Positions 15,578 through 24,039 of a DNA stretch of 39,147 bases are shown here, in pieces (the stretch's first letter is position 1; the number at the start of each line of letters is the position of its first letter). Under the pieces are notes generated by a model, which worked only from the letters and a program-made list of their open reading frames with translations, did no database searches and was not told the origin of the DNA. Origin of the DNA: Paracoccaceae bacterium (lineage in GTDB: Bacteria > Pseudomonadota > Alphaproteobacteria > Rhodobacterales > Rhodobacteraceae); assembly GCA_018607905.1 (NCBI GenBank), contig JABBAP010000009.1, positions 1 to 39,147 on the forward strand. The letters run 5' to 3'. The position numbers were made by a program, and so were the translations under genes.

Positions 15578-15661
15578 CTTGTTAACAAGAAATCATACCA
15601 AAGGCATTTCACTTGTGCGTAATCCGCGCTAAACGGCCTCGTCCGCTCAATGGACATGTCC
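15578..15661. promoter_or_regulatory. two short perfect palindromes in the asd upstream region
   Basis: CTTGTTAACAAG (15578-15589) and GGACATGTCC (15652-15661) are perfect palindromes between the secreted-protein gene and asd. The second lies 25 bp before the asd start, within the probable leader. Either could be an operator, but no matching regulator is next door and short palindromes can occur by chance. Confidence 0.3.
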
Positions 15662-15685
15662 AAACTTAACTCTAGGAGAACGAAC

Positions 15686-16708
15686 ATGGGCTACCGTGTT
15701 GTTGTCGTGGGTGCCACAGGGACTGTGGGCCGCGAAATGCTGAACATTCTGGCTGAACGCCAGTTCCCGATTGACGAAATCAAGGCACTTGCATCGCGCA
15801 AGAGCAAGGGTACGGAATGCGGCTTTGGCGACAAGACGATAAAGAGCGAGGATCTGGACACCTTCGACTTTACGGGTTGGGACATTGCACTGTTCGCAAT
15901 CGGGTCAGAGGGCACGAAAAAATATGCGCCGATCGCCGCGAAAGCTGGCTGTATCGTCATCGATAACTCGTCGCTGTACCGCTACGACCCCGATGTGCCG
16001 TTGATCGTGCCAGAATGTAACCCTGACGATATCATGGGCTACGCCAAGAAAAACATCATCGCGAACCCGAACTGTTCAACCGCACAGATGGTTGTCGCCC
16101 TGAAACCGCTGCATGACCGCGCCACGATCAAACGTGTTGTTGTGTCCACGTATCAATCCGTTTCTGGCGCTGGCAAACAGGGCATGGATGAATTGTGGCG
16201 TCAAACCAAAGGCATGTACGTTCCGGGCCAAGAATTGCCCCACGGCATCTTTACCAAAGACATCGCCTTTAACGTGATCCCGCACATCGACGTGTTCATG
16301 GATTCTGGTGACACCAAAGAAGAATGGAAAATGGTCGCCGAGACGAAGAAAATCCTCGACACCAAAATCAAAGTCACCGCCACTTGTGTGCGCGTGCCTG
16401 TGATGGTTGGCCACTCTGAATCGATCAACATCGAGTTTGAAGATTTCATCGACGAAGAAGAAACCCGTGAAATCCTGCGCGAAGCACCGGGCATCATGGT
16501 GATCGATAAACGCGAAGACGGCGGCTACATGACACCGCGCGAATGTGTTGGCGAATACGCCACCTACATTTCCCGCATCCGTCAGGACAGCACAATCGAC
16601 AACGGCATCAACCTGTGGTGCGTGTCTGATAACCTGCGCAAAGGCGCGGCCCTAAACGCCGTACAAATCGCCGAACTTCTGGGCCGCCGCGTTCTGAAAA
16701 AAGGCTGA
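15686..16708 (+). CDS. asd: aspartate-semialdehyde dehydrogenase
   Basis: A 340-residue cytoplasmic enzyme that reduces beta-aspartyl phosphate to aspartate semialdehyde with NADPH, the branch point to lysine/diaminopimelate, threonine and methionine. The N terminus MGYRVVVVGATGTVGREML holds the dinucleotide-binding loop; Cys130 in NPNCSTAQ is the acyl-forming nucleophile; QSVSGAGKQGMDEL and a late VPVMVGHSE with the active-site His follow. The ATG at 15686 has AGGAG at the proper distance; an in-frame start 36 bp earlier does not. It is transcribed singly and followed by a hairpin. Confidence 0.96.
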   Translation: MGYRVVVVGATGTVGREMLNILAERQFPIDEIKALASRKSKGTECGFGDKTIKSEDLDTFDFTGWDIALFAIGSEGTKKYAPIAAKAGCIVIDNSSLYRYDPDVPLIVPECNPDDIMGYAKKNIIANPNCSTAQMVVALKPLHDRATIKRVVVSTYQSVSGAGKQGMDELWRQTKGMYVPGQELPHGIFTKDIAFNVIPHIDVFMDSGDTKEEWKMVAETKKILDTKIKVTATCVRVPVMVGHSESINIEFEDFIDEEETREILREAPGIMVIDKREDGGYMTPRECVGEYATYISRIRQDSTIDNGINLWCVSDNLRKGAALNAVQIAELLGRRVLKKG

Positions 16709-16717
16709 TACCCCATT

Positions 16718-16755
16718 TTTGGAGCGTGCATTTCGTGCGCTCCAAACGCCTATTT
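16718..16755 (+). terminator. hairpin after asd
   Basis: The arms TTTGGAGCG (16718-16726) and CGCTCCAAA (16738-16746) pair perfectly and surround an 11-nt centre that can pair further. The following tail is only moderately T-rich (cgcctattt), so it is a weak terminator. Confidence 0.55.
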
Positions 16756-16872
16756 CCCCAAACTCAAAACTTTTTTCCAAGAATCCGCCGATGGGCTGCG
16801 TCTGAAGTGTGTGTTGGTTGAACCCCAGCCACCACACGATACACTGACGTCATAACAACGAATGGAATTCTC

Positions 16873-18558
16873 ATGCGCGCTCTTATGTCTGCCCTTCTTC
16901 TTACAACTGCCCTGCCTGCTTTCGCCGATACCTTTGAACTTGATACCGATGTCACAGCGGCGCTGATAACGGGGAACGGCGGCGTCGTGACCTATTCCGC
17001 TGATGTCGCGCTGCCAGCCGGTCGTCACACGCTCATCGCCTTTGTCCCCAGCCTCGGCTACCAAGAAACAGTTCTGGCAACACGCATCGGTGACCCAGCC
17101 ACGGTGCGGGTCATCTCGCAATCTTCAACCACCGAATTCGCAAGGCCAATCGTACGCGAACCGTCAAACGCCCAAACCGCCGCGCAGGGCGCACTTGATG
17201 CCGCCGTTTCAGCACAGCGCGCCTTTGAACAAACCTATGAGGCCAAACAGGCTGAACGTATCGCCGCACAAACGCAGCTAAAGCTAATGCAAGTCACCGC
17301 AGAAACGGGCTTTGGCACACCAGACAACGGCCTAAACGCGGAACAACTTATCGCCGTGGCAACTGCGCTCGGGGAAACCACTAAACAGGCCTCCCTTGCC
17401 GTGGCATCCGTAAAAACCGAACTCCTTGCGATGGCTCCAAAACGCAAAGACCTGCAAAAAGACGTGGAACACGCGCAATCCACTTTGAACGCGCTAACCC
17501 CAACACAGCACGGCGAGTTGGTTCAAGTCACCACCCAGATCGAAGTATCCACCGCACAAAATGCCAAGGTTGAAATCGACAATCTTGAGGATGCACGCTG
17601 GTCCCCGACCTACACCGCTGAACTGGCCCAAGACGGCGCAAACGGCACACTTTTGTTGCACCGCGAAGCCCGCGTTTCGGTTGGTCGTGCGGGCAGCAAA
17701 CCGCTCGATGTTTGGGGCGCAGTAGATATCACCCTATCCACCGCCAACCTGTCGGAACGCACCGACACCTACATCCCCTACCCAAATATCCAAACCTTGA
17801 TCGACGCCAACCGGCTGCGCAAAACCAAATCCGTCAGCGGCAGTTACAGCACGCTAGACCTGTCCCAAGACGAAGCCCGCTCTCCAGAGCCAGTGGCCGT
17901 GAGAGCAGAAATGACAAGCAACGGCACATCTTTCGCAGGCCAAACACTGCTGTTCACGCTCGGCGGAAAAAGCAGCATCGACTGGGCCACGGACTCCTCC
18001 TCCTTTAACATCGACACCCTGACCTTCGAACTTGATCTTTACGCAATGGCGAATGCCGCCAACGATCAAACCGCGTTCCTGTACACTGATCTGAAAAACG
18101 AAACGGGCGGCGTGCTGCTGGCAGGCCCTGTTGAACTCCACCGCGACGGCACGTTGATCGGGCGCACAAACCTGCCGCAACTCGTTCCAAACCAAGACGA
18201 ACCAATCGGCCTTGGTCCGCTTTACGGCATCCAAATCAAACGCGACACCCTGTCAGTAGAAGAAGGCGACAGCGGATTTATCACCTCCAAATCCGAAGTG
18301 AACCGCAGCTATCGCACCTCGCTCACTTCGTCGCTTGGCTATGACATGCCCGTCAAACTGCTTGATGTGATCCCAACCTCCGAAAACGAAGACCTCGTGA
18401 TCCGCATGGATGCCAGCCCGCGCCCAACAGAGGAAAACCGCGATGGCAAACGCGGCGTGCTTGTCTGGGGCTTTGATTTGGCGTCTGGCGAAACAGAGGT
18501 CATCAATTTTGGCTATGAAATGAAGTGGCCAAGCGGGCAAACGCCAATCCAGAAGTAA
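16873..18558 (+). CDS. DUF4140/DUF4139 (MuiA-type) exported protein
   Basis: A 561-residue protein with a signal peptide (residues 1-18, ending PAFA), an N-terminal DUF4140 domain (VTYSADVALPAGRHTLIAFV), a central alpha-helical coiled-coil-like region at about 100-220 rich in Ala/Gln/Glu, and a C-terminal DUF4139 beta domain including ARWSPTYTAEL and the closing GVLVWGFDLASGE. The domain order is that of mucoidy-inhibitor MuiA-like proteins, whose molecular role is not settled. Location should be periplasm or outer surface. It is a single gene downstream of asd with its own leader. Confidence 0.88.
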   Translation: MRALMSALLLTTALPAFADTFELDTDVTAALITGNGGVVTYSADVALPAGRHTLIAFVPSLGYQETVLATRIGDPATVRVISQSSTTEFARPIVREPSNAQTAAQGALDAAVSAQRAFEQTYEAKQAERIAAQTQLKLMQVTAETGFGTPDNGLNAEQLIAVATALGETTKQASLAVASVKTELLAMAPKRKDLQKDVEHAQSTLNALTPTQHGELVQVTTQIEVSTAQNAKVEIDNLEDARWSPTYTAELAQDGANGTLLLHREARVSVGRAGSKPLDVWGAVDITLSTANLSERTDTYIPYPNIQTLIDANRLRKTKSVSGSYSTLDLSQDEARSPEPVAVRAEMTSNGTSFAGQTLLFTLGGKSSIDWATDSSSFNIDTLTFELDLYAMANAANDQTAFLYTDLKNETGGVLLAGPVELHRDGTLIGRTNLPQLVPNQDEPIGLGPLYGIQIKRDTLSVEEGDSGFITSKSEVNRSYRTSLTSSLGYDMPVKLLDVIPTSENEDLVIRMDASPRPTEENRDGKRGVLVWGFDLASGETEVINFGYEMKWPSGQTPIQK

Positions 18559-18660
18559 AAATTGAGATAAATTAGCATTAATTTCAATTGGTTGGGTGTT
18601 TTGTGTCAGGTTTTCGCAATCGGGCGCTTGAACTCCCAACCACAGTTCCCACTTGACTCC

Positions 18661-18693
18661 TACGTCAGAAGGAACAGGTTTCAACCTGACGTA
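18661..18693 (+). promoter_or_regulatory. nested inverted repeats in the leader of the interrupted gene
   Basis: TACGTCAG (18661-18668) pairs with CTGACGTA (18686-18693), while CAGGTT (18675-18680) pairs with AACCTG (18683-18688). The two stems overlap and cannot form fully together, as in switchable leaders. The element ends 22 bp before the ATG of the interrupted secreted-protein gene. It may instead be a protein-binding palindrome. Confidence 0.35.
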
Positions 18694-18715
18694 ACGATAA
18701 AGAAGGGGACTCAAA

Positions 18716-19099
18716 ATGAAAAAATTCGTCACATTACCCGCGATTGCAGCGGCTCTAACGATTTCTGCCACACCATCTTTGGCTGACGGTCACACCCCAT
18801 ACAGCAGCTACGACTAGGTCGTGGTCGTGCCAGCTGCCCTGTGCCAAAACACAATGGATGAATTGTCTCGTTGGGCCTACGGAGAGCTGCAATACACAGT
18901 TTTGGCCGTGGCCACGTCGCGCAAAAGAATAACCTGCGAAGAAGCACGCCCGACACAGGCTTACATGGTCACATCTGATGATCAGGACGCCGCAAACGAC
19001 GCCGCGCTCGCGCAATGTAACGCCAATCGTGGCAAACAAGGGCGCTGCGCAATCATCGCAACAGAGTTCGGCGCAAGTACTAACGTATTACTCAGGTAG
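18716..19099 (+). pseudogene. small secreted Cys-containing protein gene interrupted by an amber codon
   Basis: Starting at the ATG at 18716, behind a strong AAGAAGGGG site, the frame encodes a good signal peptide (MKKFVTLPAIAA and on to PSLAD), then HTPYSSYD and a TAG at 18815-18817. The same frame continues without further stops for 93 codons to TAG at 19097-19099. The downstream part reads as a plausible mature protein with cysteines in PAALCQNTMDEL, ITCEEARP and LAQCNANRGKQGRC. The signal peptide and mature domain therefore look like one 127-codon gene broken by a single nonsense codon, perhaps from a CAG or TAC. A GTG at 18821 could restart translation but would make a protein without signal. 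A terminator follows. A sequencing error is the main alternative. Confidence 0.7.
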
Positions 19100-19148
19100 G
19101 GGACTCTCTTCGACGGCACCGCGCTGATTAAACGGAGAGAGGGTCATT

Positions 19149-19185
19149 GGCAGCCTCCAGAAATGGAGGCTGCCATTGTCTTTTT
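19149..19185 (+). terminator. rho-independent terminator
   Basis: A perfect 10-bp stem GGCAGCCTCC (19149-19158) and GGAGGCTGCC (19165-19174) with a 6-nt loop is followed by a T-rich tail with five T at 19181-19185. It closes the interrupted secreted-protein gene and lies just before the end of the convergent carbonic anhydrase gene. Confidence 0.9.
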
Positions 19186-19198
19186 AAGCAGGTGATTT

Positions 19199-19852
19199 TT
19201 AAACGGTCACAAACCCGTTGTTCGCAGGATCATACTGGATCATCGCGCCCGAACGGATATCAATCGACACGCCGTGCAGCGCCAAATCACCGCTTTCAAC
19301 ACGCTCGCGCACAAATGGGAACGTCATCAGGTTTTCCAGCGAAATCAGCACAGATTGTTTTTCCAACTCTTTGATCTGCGCCGCCTCATCGCCCCCACTT
19401 GCAACAACACGTTCGTACCCAGGGCGCAAAATATCCATCCAACGCCCGACAAAGCTGGTATCTTCCTCCAGCTCAGGCGCTTGTCCAGAACACATCGCGT
19501 GGCATCCGTTGACGCCACCACATTGCGAATGCCCCATGATGATCAAATTCACGACCCGCAGCGTGTTCACCGCATATTCAATCGCCGCAGATGTTCCGTG
19601 GTAATCTTTGTCAGGCGCATAAGGCGGGACCAAATTCGCGATATTGCGGTGGATGAAAAACTCCCCCGTGTCGGCCCCAAACAGTGATGTCGCATGCACA
19701 CGACTGTCACAACACGAGATAATCATGCCGCGCGGGTGCTGCCCTTCGTCGGCCAATTTCGTGTACCATGCTTTATTTTCAGAATAGGTTGTCGCACGCC
19801 AGCCTTGGTATCGTTTCACCATCGAAGACGGTAACGGTTTGGCAAAGTTCAT
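19199..19852 (-). CDS. beta-class carbonic anhydrase
   Basis: A 217-residue zinc enzyme interconverting CO2 and bicarbonate. The active-site motif ISCCDSRV provides zinc ligand Cys47 with the Asp49-Arg51 pair, and GHSQCGG provides His108 and Cys111. FFIHRNIAN and the length are typical. No signal peptide is seen, so it is cytoplasmic. The ATG at 19850-19852 has GGAG 9 nt upstream; an earlier ATG would sit on top of that site. It ends next to the terminator of the opposite-strand gene and appears monocistronic. Confidence 0.95.
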   Translation of the reverse strand: MNFAKPLPSSMVKRYQGWRATTYSENKAWYTKLADEGQHPRGMIISCCDSRVHATSLFGADTGEFFIHRNIANLVPPYAPDKDYHGTSAAIEYAVNTLRVVNLIIMGHSQCGGVNGCHAMCSGQAPELEEDTSFVGRWMDILRPGYERVVASGGDEAAQIKELEKQSVLISLENLMTFPFVRERVESGDLALHGVSIDIRSGAMIQYDPANNGFVTV

Positions 19853-19990
19853 TCTGCAACACTCCAAAGTTTCAATCCTTTTCCTAAACTTATAAGCAAA
19901 TTACAACCTCTACAATTTTATCAGGTAAGGATTGAGAAACCTAGCCAATGCTACACCAGCCTTGGGCGAAATTAATCAATTGGGTACATC

Positions 19991-20401
19991 ATGCAAAATT
20001 CAACTATTACCGGTGGCAACGTACAATACCTTACAATCAACGAACCGTCCGTGGTCGAAATCAACGCAATCGCCAGCATTCAAAACTCCTTGGGGCCTGA
20101 TTCAGGGCGCGATGTCGTTGAACGCGCCGCTTTCGAAGTATCAGACCGCCTCAGCCGAATGGAATATGCTTTGATGAACGGCGACTTGGACAAAACCTCT
20201 AAAATTGCATCTGGCCTTGTCTCCATCAGTCAGCAAATCGGCCTGACAAAATTTGCAGAAGTCGCCAGCGATCTGATTAGCGCGGTCGACAGCAATGATT
20301 TCGTCGCCATCGCGGCAATCAGCAACCGTCTTTTACGCCAAGGGGAACGCGCACTTTACGACGCGATCAACCTGCCTGATGACGAACCGTATCCATCCTA
20401 A
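19991..20401 (+). CDS. small helical protein, possibly HPt-like without the His
   Basis: A 136-residue all-helical protein without a signal peptide. The C-terminal ~75 residues (KIASGLVSISQQIGLTKFAE, then AISNRLLRQGERAL) have the spacing of a histidine phosphotransfer bundle, in which a HxLKG...iG signature would be expected. Here the position of the His is occupied by Ser, so it would not carry phosphate if the alignment is right. It could be an interaction-only bundle. The gene stands alone between carbonic anhydrase and asparaginase genes. The family assignment is weak; the coding call itself is good because composition matches the neighbours. Confidence 0.6.
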   Translation: MQNSTITGGNVQYLTINEPSVVEINAIASIQNSLGPDSGRDVVERAAFEVSDRLSRMEYALMNGDLDKTSKIASGLVSISQQIGLTKFAEVASDLISAVDSNDFVAIAAISNRLLRQGERALYDAINLPDDEPYPS

Positions 20402-20411
20402 CATAAGCGGG

Positions 20412-21425
20412 CTAAATCAACGCAGCACCCGCAAACAAATCTTGCGCTGGTGCGATGTGACCAACCTCCAACCCAGCAAAATTATGCTGCTTGGGCCGCA
20501 ACCGTTTGGCCACGCTCGGATGATCGGCATCTGCAACCCCTAACCGCACCAACAGGGCCGCCATCGCGCATTCTGATGCGCGTGTGGCCCCGTCTTCAAT
20601 CTTGAGCGCGACACCAAGCCCGCGTTCAGGCAGAATCGCGATAAACACACCCTCTGCCCCCGTCTTAATCACCGTGCGCCCGTCCATTGCATTCATCAAC
20701 TCGGTGCAGGCACGGCCCTCGCCCGCCACCAAATCAGGATGCGCCTTCATTGCGGCCACCAATTCCGTAGCCGCCGCCGATCGCACCGCGCCCAGCGCAG
20801 AAGGGTCCGCCATCCGAGCCATTGCCGTCGCCAATCCGCGCAAAGACGCGCCAAAATTCGGCGCAGAACAGCCATCAATCCCGTATCCAGCCGTTGTCTC
20901 GCCCGTCATCTCCTCAAACGCGGCCAAAACCGCCTTTTGCACGGGGTGGTCAATCTCCACATATTCCGACCCACCGCCCAGATGCTTGTTCAGCGTCAAA
21001 AACCCACTGTGCTTGCCCGAACAATTATTGTGTGTCCGATCAAAGGCTTTGCCAGCACAAATCAACTCGTCGCGTTCAAATTTCCCGCTTGGTTCCTGCG
21101 GTCCACAGCGCAAATCGCTCTCACCCAGCCCCAGCTCTGCCAACCACACATCCACACGATCCGTGTGAATATGCGCGCCCTGATGGGATGCACAAGACAA
21201 CGCCAATTGCTGCGTGCTCAACCCAAATTTCGCCGCAGCACCGCTTTCGATCAACGGCAAAGCCTGCAACATTTTCGATGAAGACCTCGGCAAGGTGACA
21301 GCACTGCTATCGCCCCATTCTGCAACAACCGCGCCGCGCGCATCGCACACAACGGCGCGCCCCCGATGGACACATTCCAAAAAGTCACCGCGCCACACTT
21401 CTGCCACATTCACCCAAGAATTCAT
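20412..21425 (-). CDS. L-asparaginase II family protein
   Basis: A 337-residue member of the Asparaginase_II family (PF06089 type), unrelated to the classical bacterial AnsA/AnsB fold. Family segments are VWRGDFLECVHRGRAVV, LPRSSSKMLQALPLIE with the serine-rich active region, ALSCASHQGAHIHTDR and NNCSGKHSGFL. It would hydrolyse asparagine to aspartate and ammonia in the cytoplasm. I prefer the ATG at 21423-21425, which has GGAG 7 nt upstream, to the GTG one codon earlier. It is convergent with the small helical-protein gene (10-bp gap) and divergent from the IalB-family gene. Confidence 0.92.
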   Translation of the reverse strand: MNSWVNVAEVWRGDFLECVHRGRAVVCDARGAVVAEWGDSSAVTLPRSSSKMLQALPLIESGAAAKFGLSTQQLALSCASHQGAHIHTDRVDVWLAELGLGESDLRCGPQEPSGKFERDELICAGKAFDRTHNNCSGKHSGFLTLNKHLGGGSEYVEIDHPVQKAVLAAFEEMTGETTAGYGIDGCSAPNFGASLRGLATAMARMADPSALGAVRSAAATELVAAMKAHPDLVAGEGRACTELMNAMDGRTVIKTGAEGVFIAILPERGLGVALKIEDGATRASECAMAALLVRLGVADADHPSVAKRLRPKQHNFAGLEVGHIAPAQDLFAGAALI

Positions 21426-21603
21426 CACTTTGCTCCATTTTCCGCCGAAAACTGCGGCGTTTTAGCCCGCCTACTGGCAAATTTCCCTGATATTCCGTAG
21501 AACAACGGCCATAAGAATACCACATTGTTTCCGTATTAAAGGGGTGATCGCAAAAATGCGACTAAAGTCAAAAACCATTTCAGTTCAGAGGCTGAGAGAT
21601 AAT

Positions 21604-22134
21604 ATGATACGTTCAATGGCATATACCTGCGGCTTCATGGCCATGTGTTTGGCAGCCGCCAGCGTCGCTTACGCGCAGGAATCAACCAACCGCGTCGACG
21701 CGAAAACAGATTGGTCCGTCTTCGTGGAAGATCAACCAACCAAAGAATGTTGGATTGTGTCCAAACCAACAAAAATCGTGAACACACGGGGCGGCCAAGT
21801 TGTGTCCGCTCGTCGTTCCGACATTTTGTTGTGGGTCACCTACCGCCCGTCGAATGGCATCAACGGTCAAGTTTCCTTTACCGGCGGCTATGCTTTTGAT
21901 CCAGAAAAACCGGTTCAATTGGATATCGGTGGCAGCAAATTCGATCTTTTTGTAGACGGTGAATATGCGTGGCCAGCCACAGCAACCGACGACAACAAAA
22001 TTCGCGAAGCACTGAAGCGCGGTTCCTCCGCCATCGTCTCCGCACAGTCCCGTCGTGGCACCCAAACCAACGACACCTTCTCCTTGAACGGCTTCACCGC
22101 CGCCCTAGCAGAAGCCGAGAAACGCTGCGGTTAA
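21604..22134 (+). CDS. invasion-associated locus B (IalB) family periplasmic protein
   Basis: A 176-residue exported protein. The signal peptide covers about residues 1-24 (to SVAYA), followed by the family's DWSVFVEDQPTKECWIVSKP segment with the first cysteine and a final Cys at EKRCG that can pair with it. The beta-rich middle (SFTGGYAFDPEKPVQLDIGG, FDLFVDGEYAWP) is typical. IalB-like proteins are widespread periplasmic proteins in alphaproteobacteria, and most are unrelated to host invasion. The ATG at 21604 is supported by signal peptide position and a GAGAG site; a longer frame from 21544 would bury the signal. Confidence 0.85.
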   Translation: MIRSMAYTCGFMAMCLAAASVAYAQESTNRVDAKTDWSVFVEDQPTKECWIVSKPTKIVNTRGGQVVSARRSDILLWVTYRPSNGINGQVSFTGGYAFDPEKPVQLDIGGSKFDLFVDGEYAWPATATDDNKIREALKRGSSAIVSAQSRRGTQTNDTFSLNGFTAALAEAEKRCG

Positions 22135-22197
22135 ACCCTTTAAGGGCGTTATTCGTAACGTCCAGGGCTACCCAATACCGTTTTCATGCTATAATAG

Positions 22198-22225
22198 CCC
22201 TCAATCCCCCGATTGAGGGTTTTTT
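22198..22225 (+). terminator. rho-independent terminator after the IalB-family gene
   Basis: A perfect 9-bp stem CCCTCAATC (22198-22206) with GATTGAGGG (22211-22219), a CCCC loop and six T at 22220-22225. Confidence 0.92.
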
Positions 22226-22252
22226 GTGATTTGCGAGTTATCCAAGTCAAAC

Positions 22253-22314
22253 ATACATTTCTAAATTCGAGACCGCGCTTGCATTCGCTGGCGCATTCGA
22301 ATTTTGAAATGTAT
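22253..22314. repeat. long inverted repeat upstream of rlmN
   Basis: Two 18-nt arms (22253-22270 and 22297-22314) match in inverted orientation at 17 of 18 positions around a 26-nt GC-richer centre. The element sits between the preceding terminator and the rlmN start, ending 35 bp before the ATG. As RNA it would form a strong hairpin in the rlmN leader; as DNA it is a candidate binding site or the remains of a small mobile element. Confidence 0.6.
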
Positions 22315-22349
22315 TCAATAGAACGCGAAACGCATATTTTGGAATCACC

Positions 22350-23522
22350 ATGACCGTACCTGCACCGATCACGCCAAACGTCCTGACAATCCCGCGCAAG
22401 CAGGATGAAACGGCGTTGCCGAACCTGATCGGCCTGACCCGTGATCAACTGACAGACGCTTTGCAAAACGTCGGCATCAAGGAAAAGCAGATCAAAATGC
22501 GCCACGCGCAAATCTGGCAATGGATGTATGTCAAAGGCGTGCAATCCTTTGACGACATGACCAACCTGTCCAAAGACATCCGCGCCAACCTTGCAGAACA
22601 ATTCCAGCTGTCGCGCCCAGAAATCGTAACCAAACAAGTGTCCAGCGATGGCACCCGCAAATACCTTATCCGCATCGCTGGCGGACACGAGGTAGAGGTC
22701 GTCTACATCCCCGAAAAAGATCGCGGCACGCTGTGCGTTTCCTCCCAAGTGGGCTGCACCCTAACCTGCACATTCTGCCACACAGGCACCCAAAAACTCG
22801 TGCGCAACCTTTCAGCCGCTGAAATCGTTGGCCAAATCATGATCGCACGCGATGACCTGAACGAATGGGATATCGAACCGGGTGAAAAGCGCCTCGTGTC
22901 CAACATCGTTTTGATGGGCATGGGTGAACCGCTCTACAACACCGATAACGTGCGCGACGCCATGAAAATCGCGATGGACAACGAAGGCATCGCCCTATCG
23001 CGCCGCCGCATCACCCTGTCCACGTCGGGCGTCGTTCCAGAAATTTACCGCGTTGGCGATGAAATCGGCTGCATGCTCGCCATTTCGTTTCACGCCACCA
23101 CCGATGATGTGCGCGACGTGCTCGTCCCGATCAATCGCAAACACAAAATTGCCGAATTGCTGCAAGCCTGTCGCGATTACCCCCGTCTTTCAAACGCGGA
23201 ACGCATCACCTTCGAATATGTCATGCTGAAAGATGTGAACGATTCAGATGAGGACGCCCACCGCCTTGTGGAATTGATCAAAGGCATCCCCGCCAAGATC
23301 AATCTGATCCCGTTTAACCCATGGCCGGGCGCCCCATATGAACGCTCTTCAAACAACCGAATCCACCGTTTTGCCGATATTGTGAACGAAGCAGGCTATT
23401 CCAGCCCTATCCGTAAACCCCGCGGCGAAGATATCATGGCTGCATGCGGACAGCTCAAAAGCGCGACAGAACGCGCCCGCAAATCACGCGCCCAAATGGA
23501 ACGCGGCATCGAGGGACTATAA
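22350..23522 (+). CDS. rlmN: dual-specificity 23S rRNA A2503 / tRNA A37 C2-methyltransferase
   Basis: A 390-residue radical-SAM methyltransferase that adds a C2 methyl group to A2503 of 23S rRNA and to A37 of some tRNAs. The 4Fe-4S cluster motif is CTLTCTFC with Cys136, Cys140 and Cys143. The transiently methylated cysteine corresponds to Cys366 in MAACGQL, and the second catalytic Cys to Cys129 in TLCVSSQ. The GEPLYN motif binds SAM. Length is near the alphaproteobacterial norm. An L,D-transpeptidase gene starts 4 bp after its stop, so the two are probably cotranscribed. The leader holds a long inverted repeat. Confidence 0.97.
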   Translation: MTVPAPITPNVLTIPRKQDETALPNLIGLTRDQLTDALQNVGIKEKQIKMRHAQIWQWMYVKGVQSFDDMTNLSKDIRANLAEQFQLSRPEIVTKQVSSDGTRKYLIRIAGGHEVEVVYIPEKDRGTLCVSSQVGCTLTCTFCHTGTQKLVRNLSAAEIVGQIMIARDDLNEWDIEPGEKRLVSNIVLMGMGEPLYNTDNVRDAMKIAMDNEGIALSRRRITLSTSGVVPEIYRVGDEIGCMLAISFHATTDDVRDVLVPINRKHKIAELLQACRDYPRLSNAERITFEYVMLKDVNDSDEDAHRLVELIKGIPAKINLIPFNPWPGAPYERSSNNRIHRFADIVNEAGYSSPIRKPRGEDIMAACGQLKSATERARKSRAQMERGIEGL

Positions 23523-23526
23523 TTTT

Positions 23527-24021
23527 ATGCGTTACTTTTTAATGATTCTTACGGCGTTTGCCCTGATTTCCTGCGGCAAACCCTCTAAATTCAAAACCTA
23601 CAACGGCCCGCAAGTGACCCAAATCCTTGTGGACAAAACCGCCCGCAAAATGTGGCTCCTTCACGGCACAAAGGCGCTCAAATCCTACAAAATCGACTTG
23701 GGTTTCGCGCCAGCAGGCCACAAATTCAAAGAAGGCGACGGGCGCACACCCGAAGGCGTCTACCGCATTGATCGTCGTAACCCCAACAGCAGTTACCACC
23801 TGTCCCTTGGCATCAATTACCCCAACAACCAAGATCGCGCCAAGGCCCACGCCGCTGGCGTTTCACCGGGTGGCGATATTTTCATCCACGGCGGCCCAGT
23901 TCTGCGCAAAAATCGCAAGAAAGCAGATTGGACAGCGGGCTGCATCTCGGTCACGAACAAAGAGATGGAAGAAATCTACGCGATGGTCAAAGACGGCACA
24001 CCGATTTTGGTCAAACCCTAG
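23527..24021 (+). CDS. L,D-transpeptidase-family lipoprotein (YkuD domain)
   Basis: A 164-residue lipoprotein: signal peptide ending in the lipobox LISC with Cys16, then a YkuD domain. Active-site residues are His121 in IFIHGGPV and Cys139 in WTAGCISV; the usual Ser/Thr-x-Gly-Cys pattern is present as TAGC. Such enzymes form 3-3 crosslinks in peptidoglycan or attach lipoproteins to it, in the periplasm. It lies 4 bp behind rlmN and faces a CAP-domain lipoprotein gene 18 bp away. A second L,D-transpeptidase follows at 24713. Confidence 0.88.
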   Translation: MRYFLMILTAFALISCGKPSKFKTYNGPQVTQILVDKTARKMWLLHGTKALKSYKIDLGFAPAGHKFKEGDGRTPEGVYRIDRRNPNSSYHLSLGINYPNNQDRAKAHAAGVSPGGDIFIHGGPVLRKNRKKADWTAGCISVTNKEMEEIYAMVKDGTPILVKP

Positions 24022-24039
24022 TAGTCAGTCGCTGAAGTC

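Noticed and set aside
18815-18817. Amber codon read as pyrrolysine or another inserted residue
   Set aside because: No recoding machinery or specific downstream element is visible here; a simple nonsense change or sequencing error is more likely.
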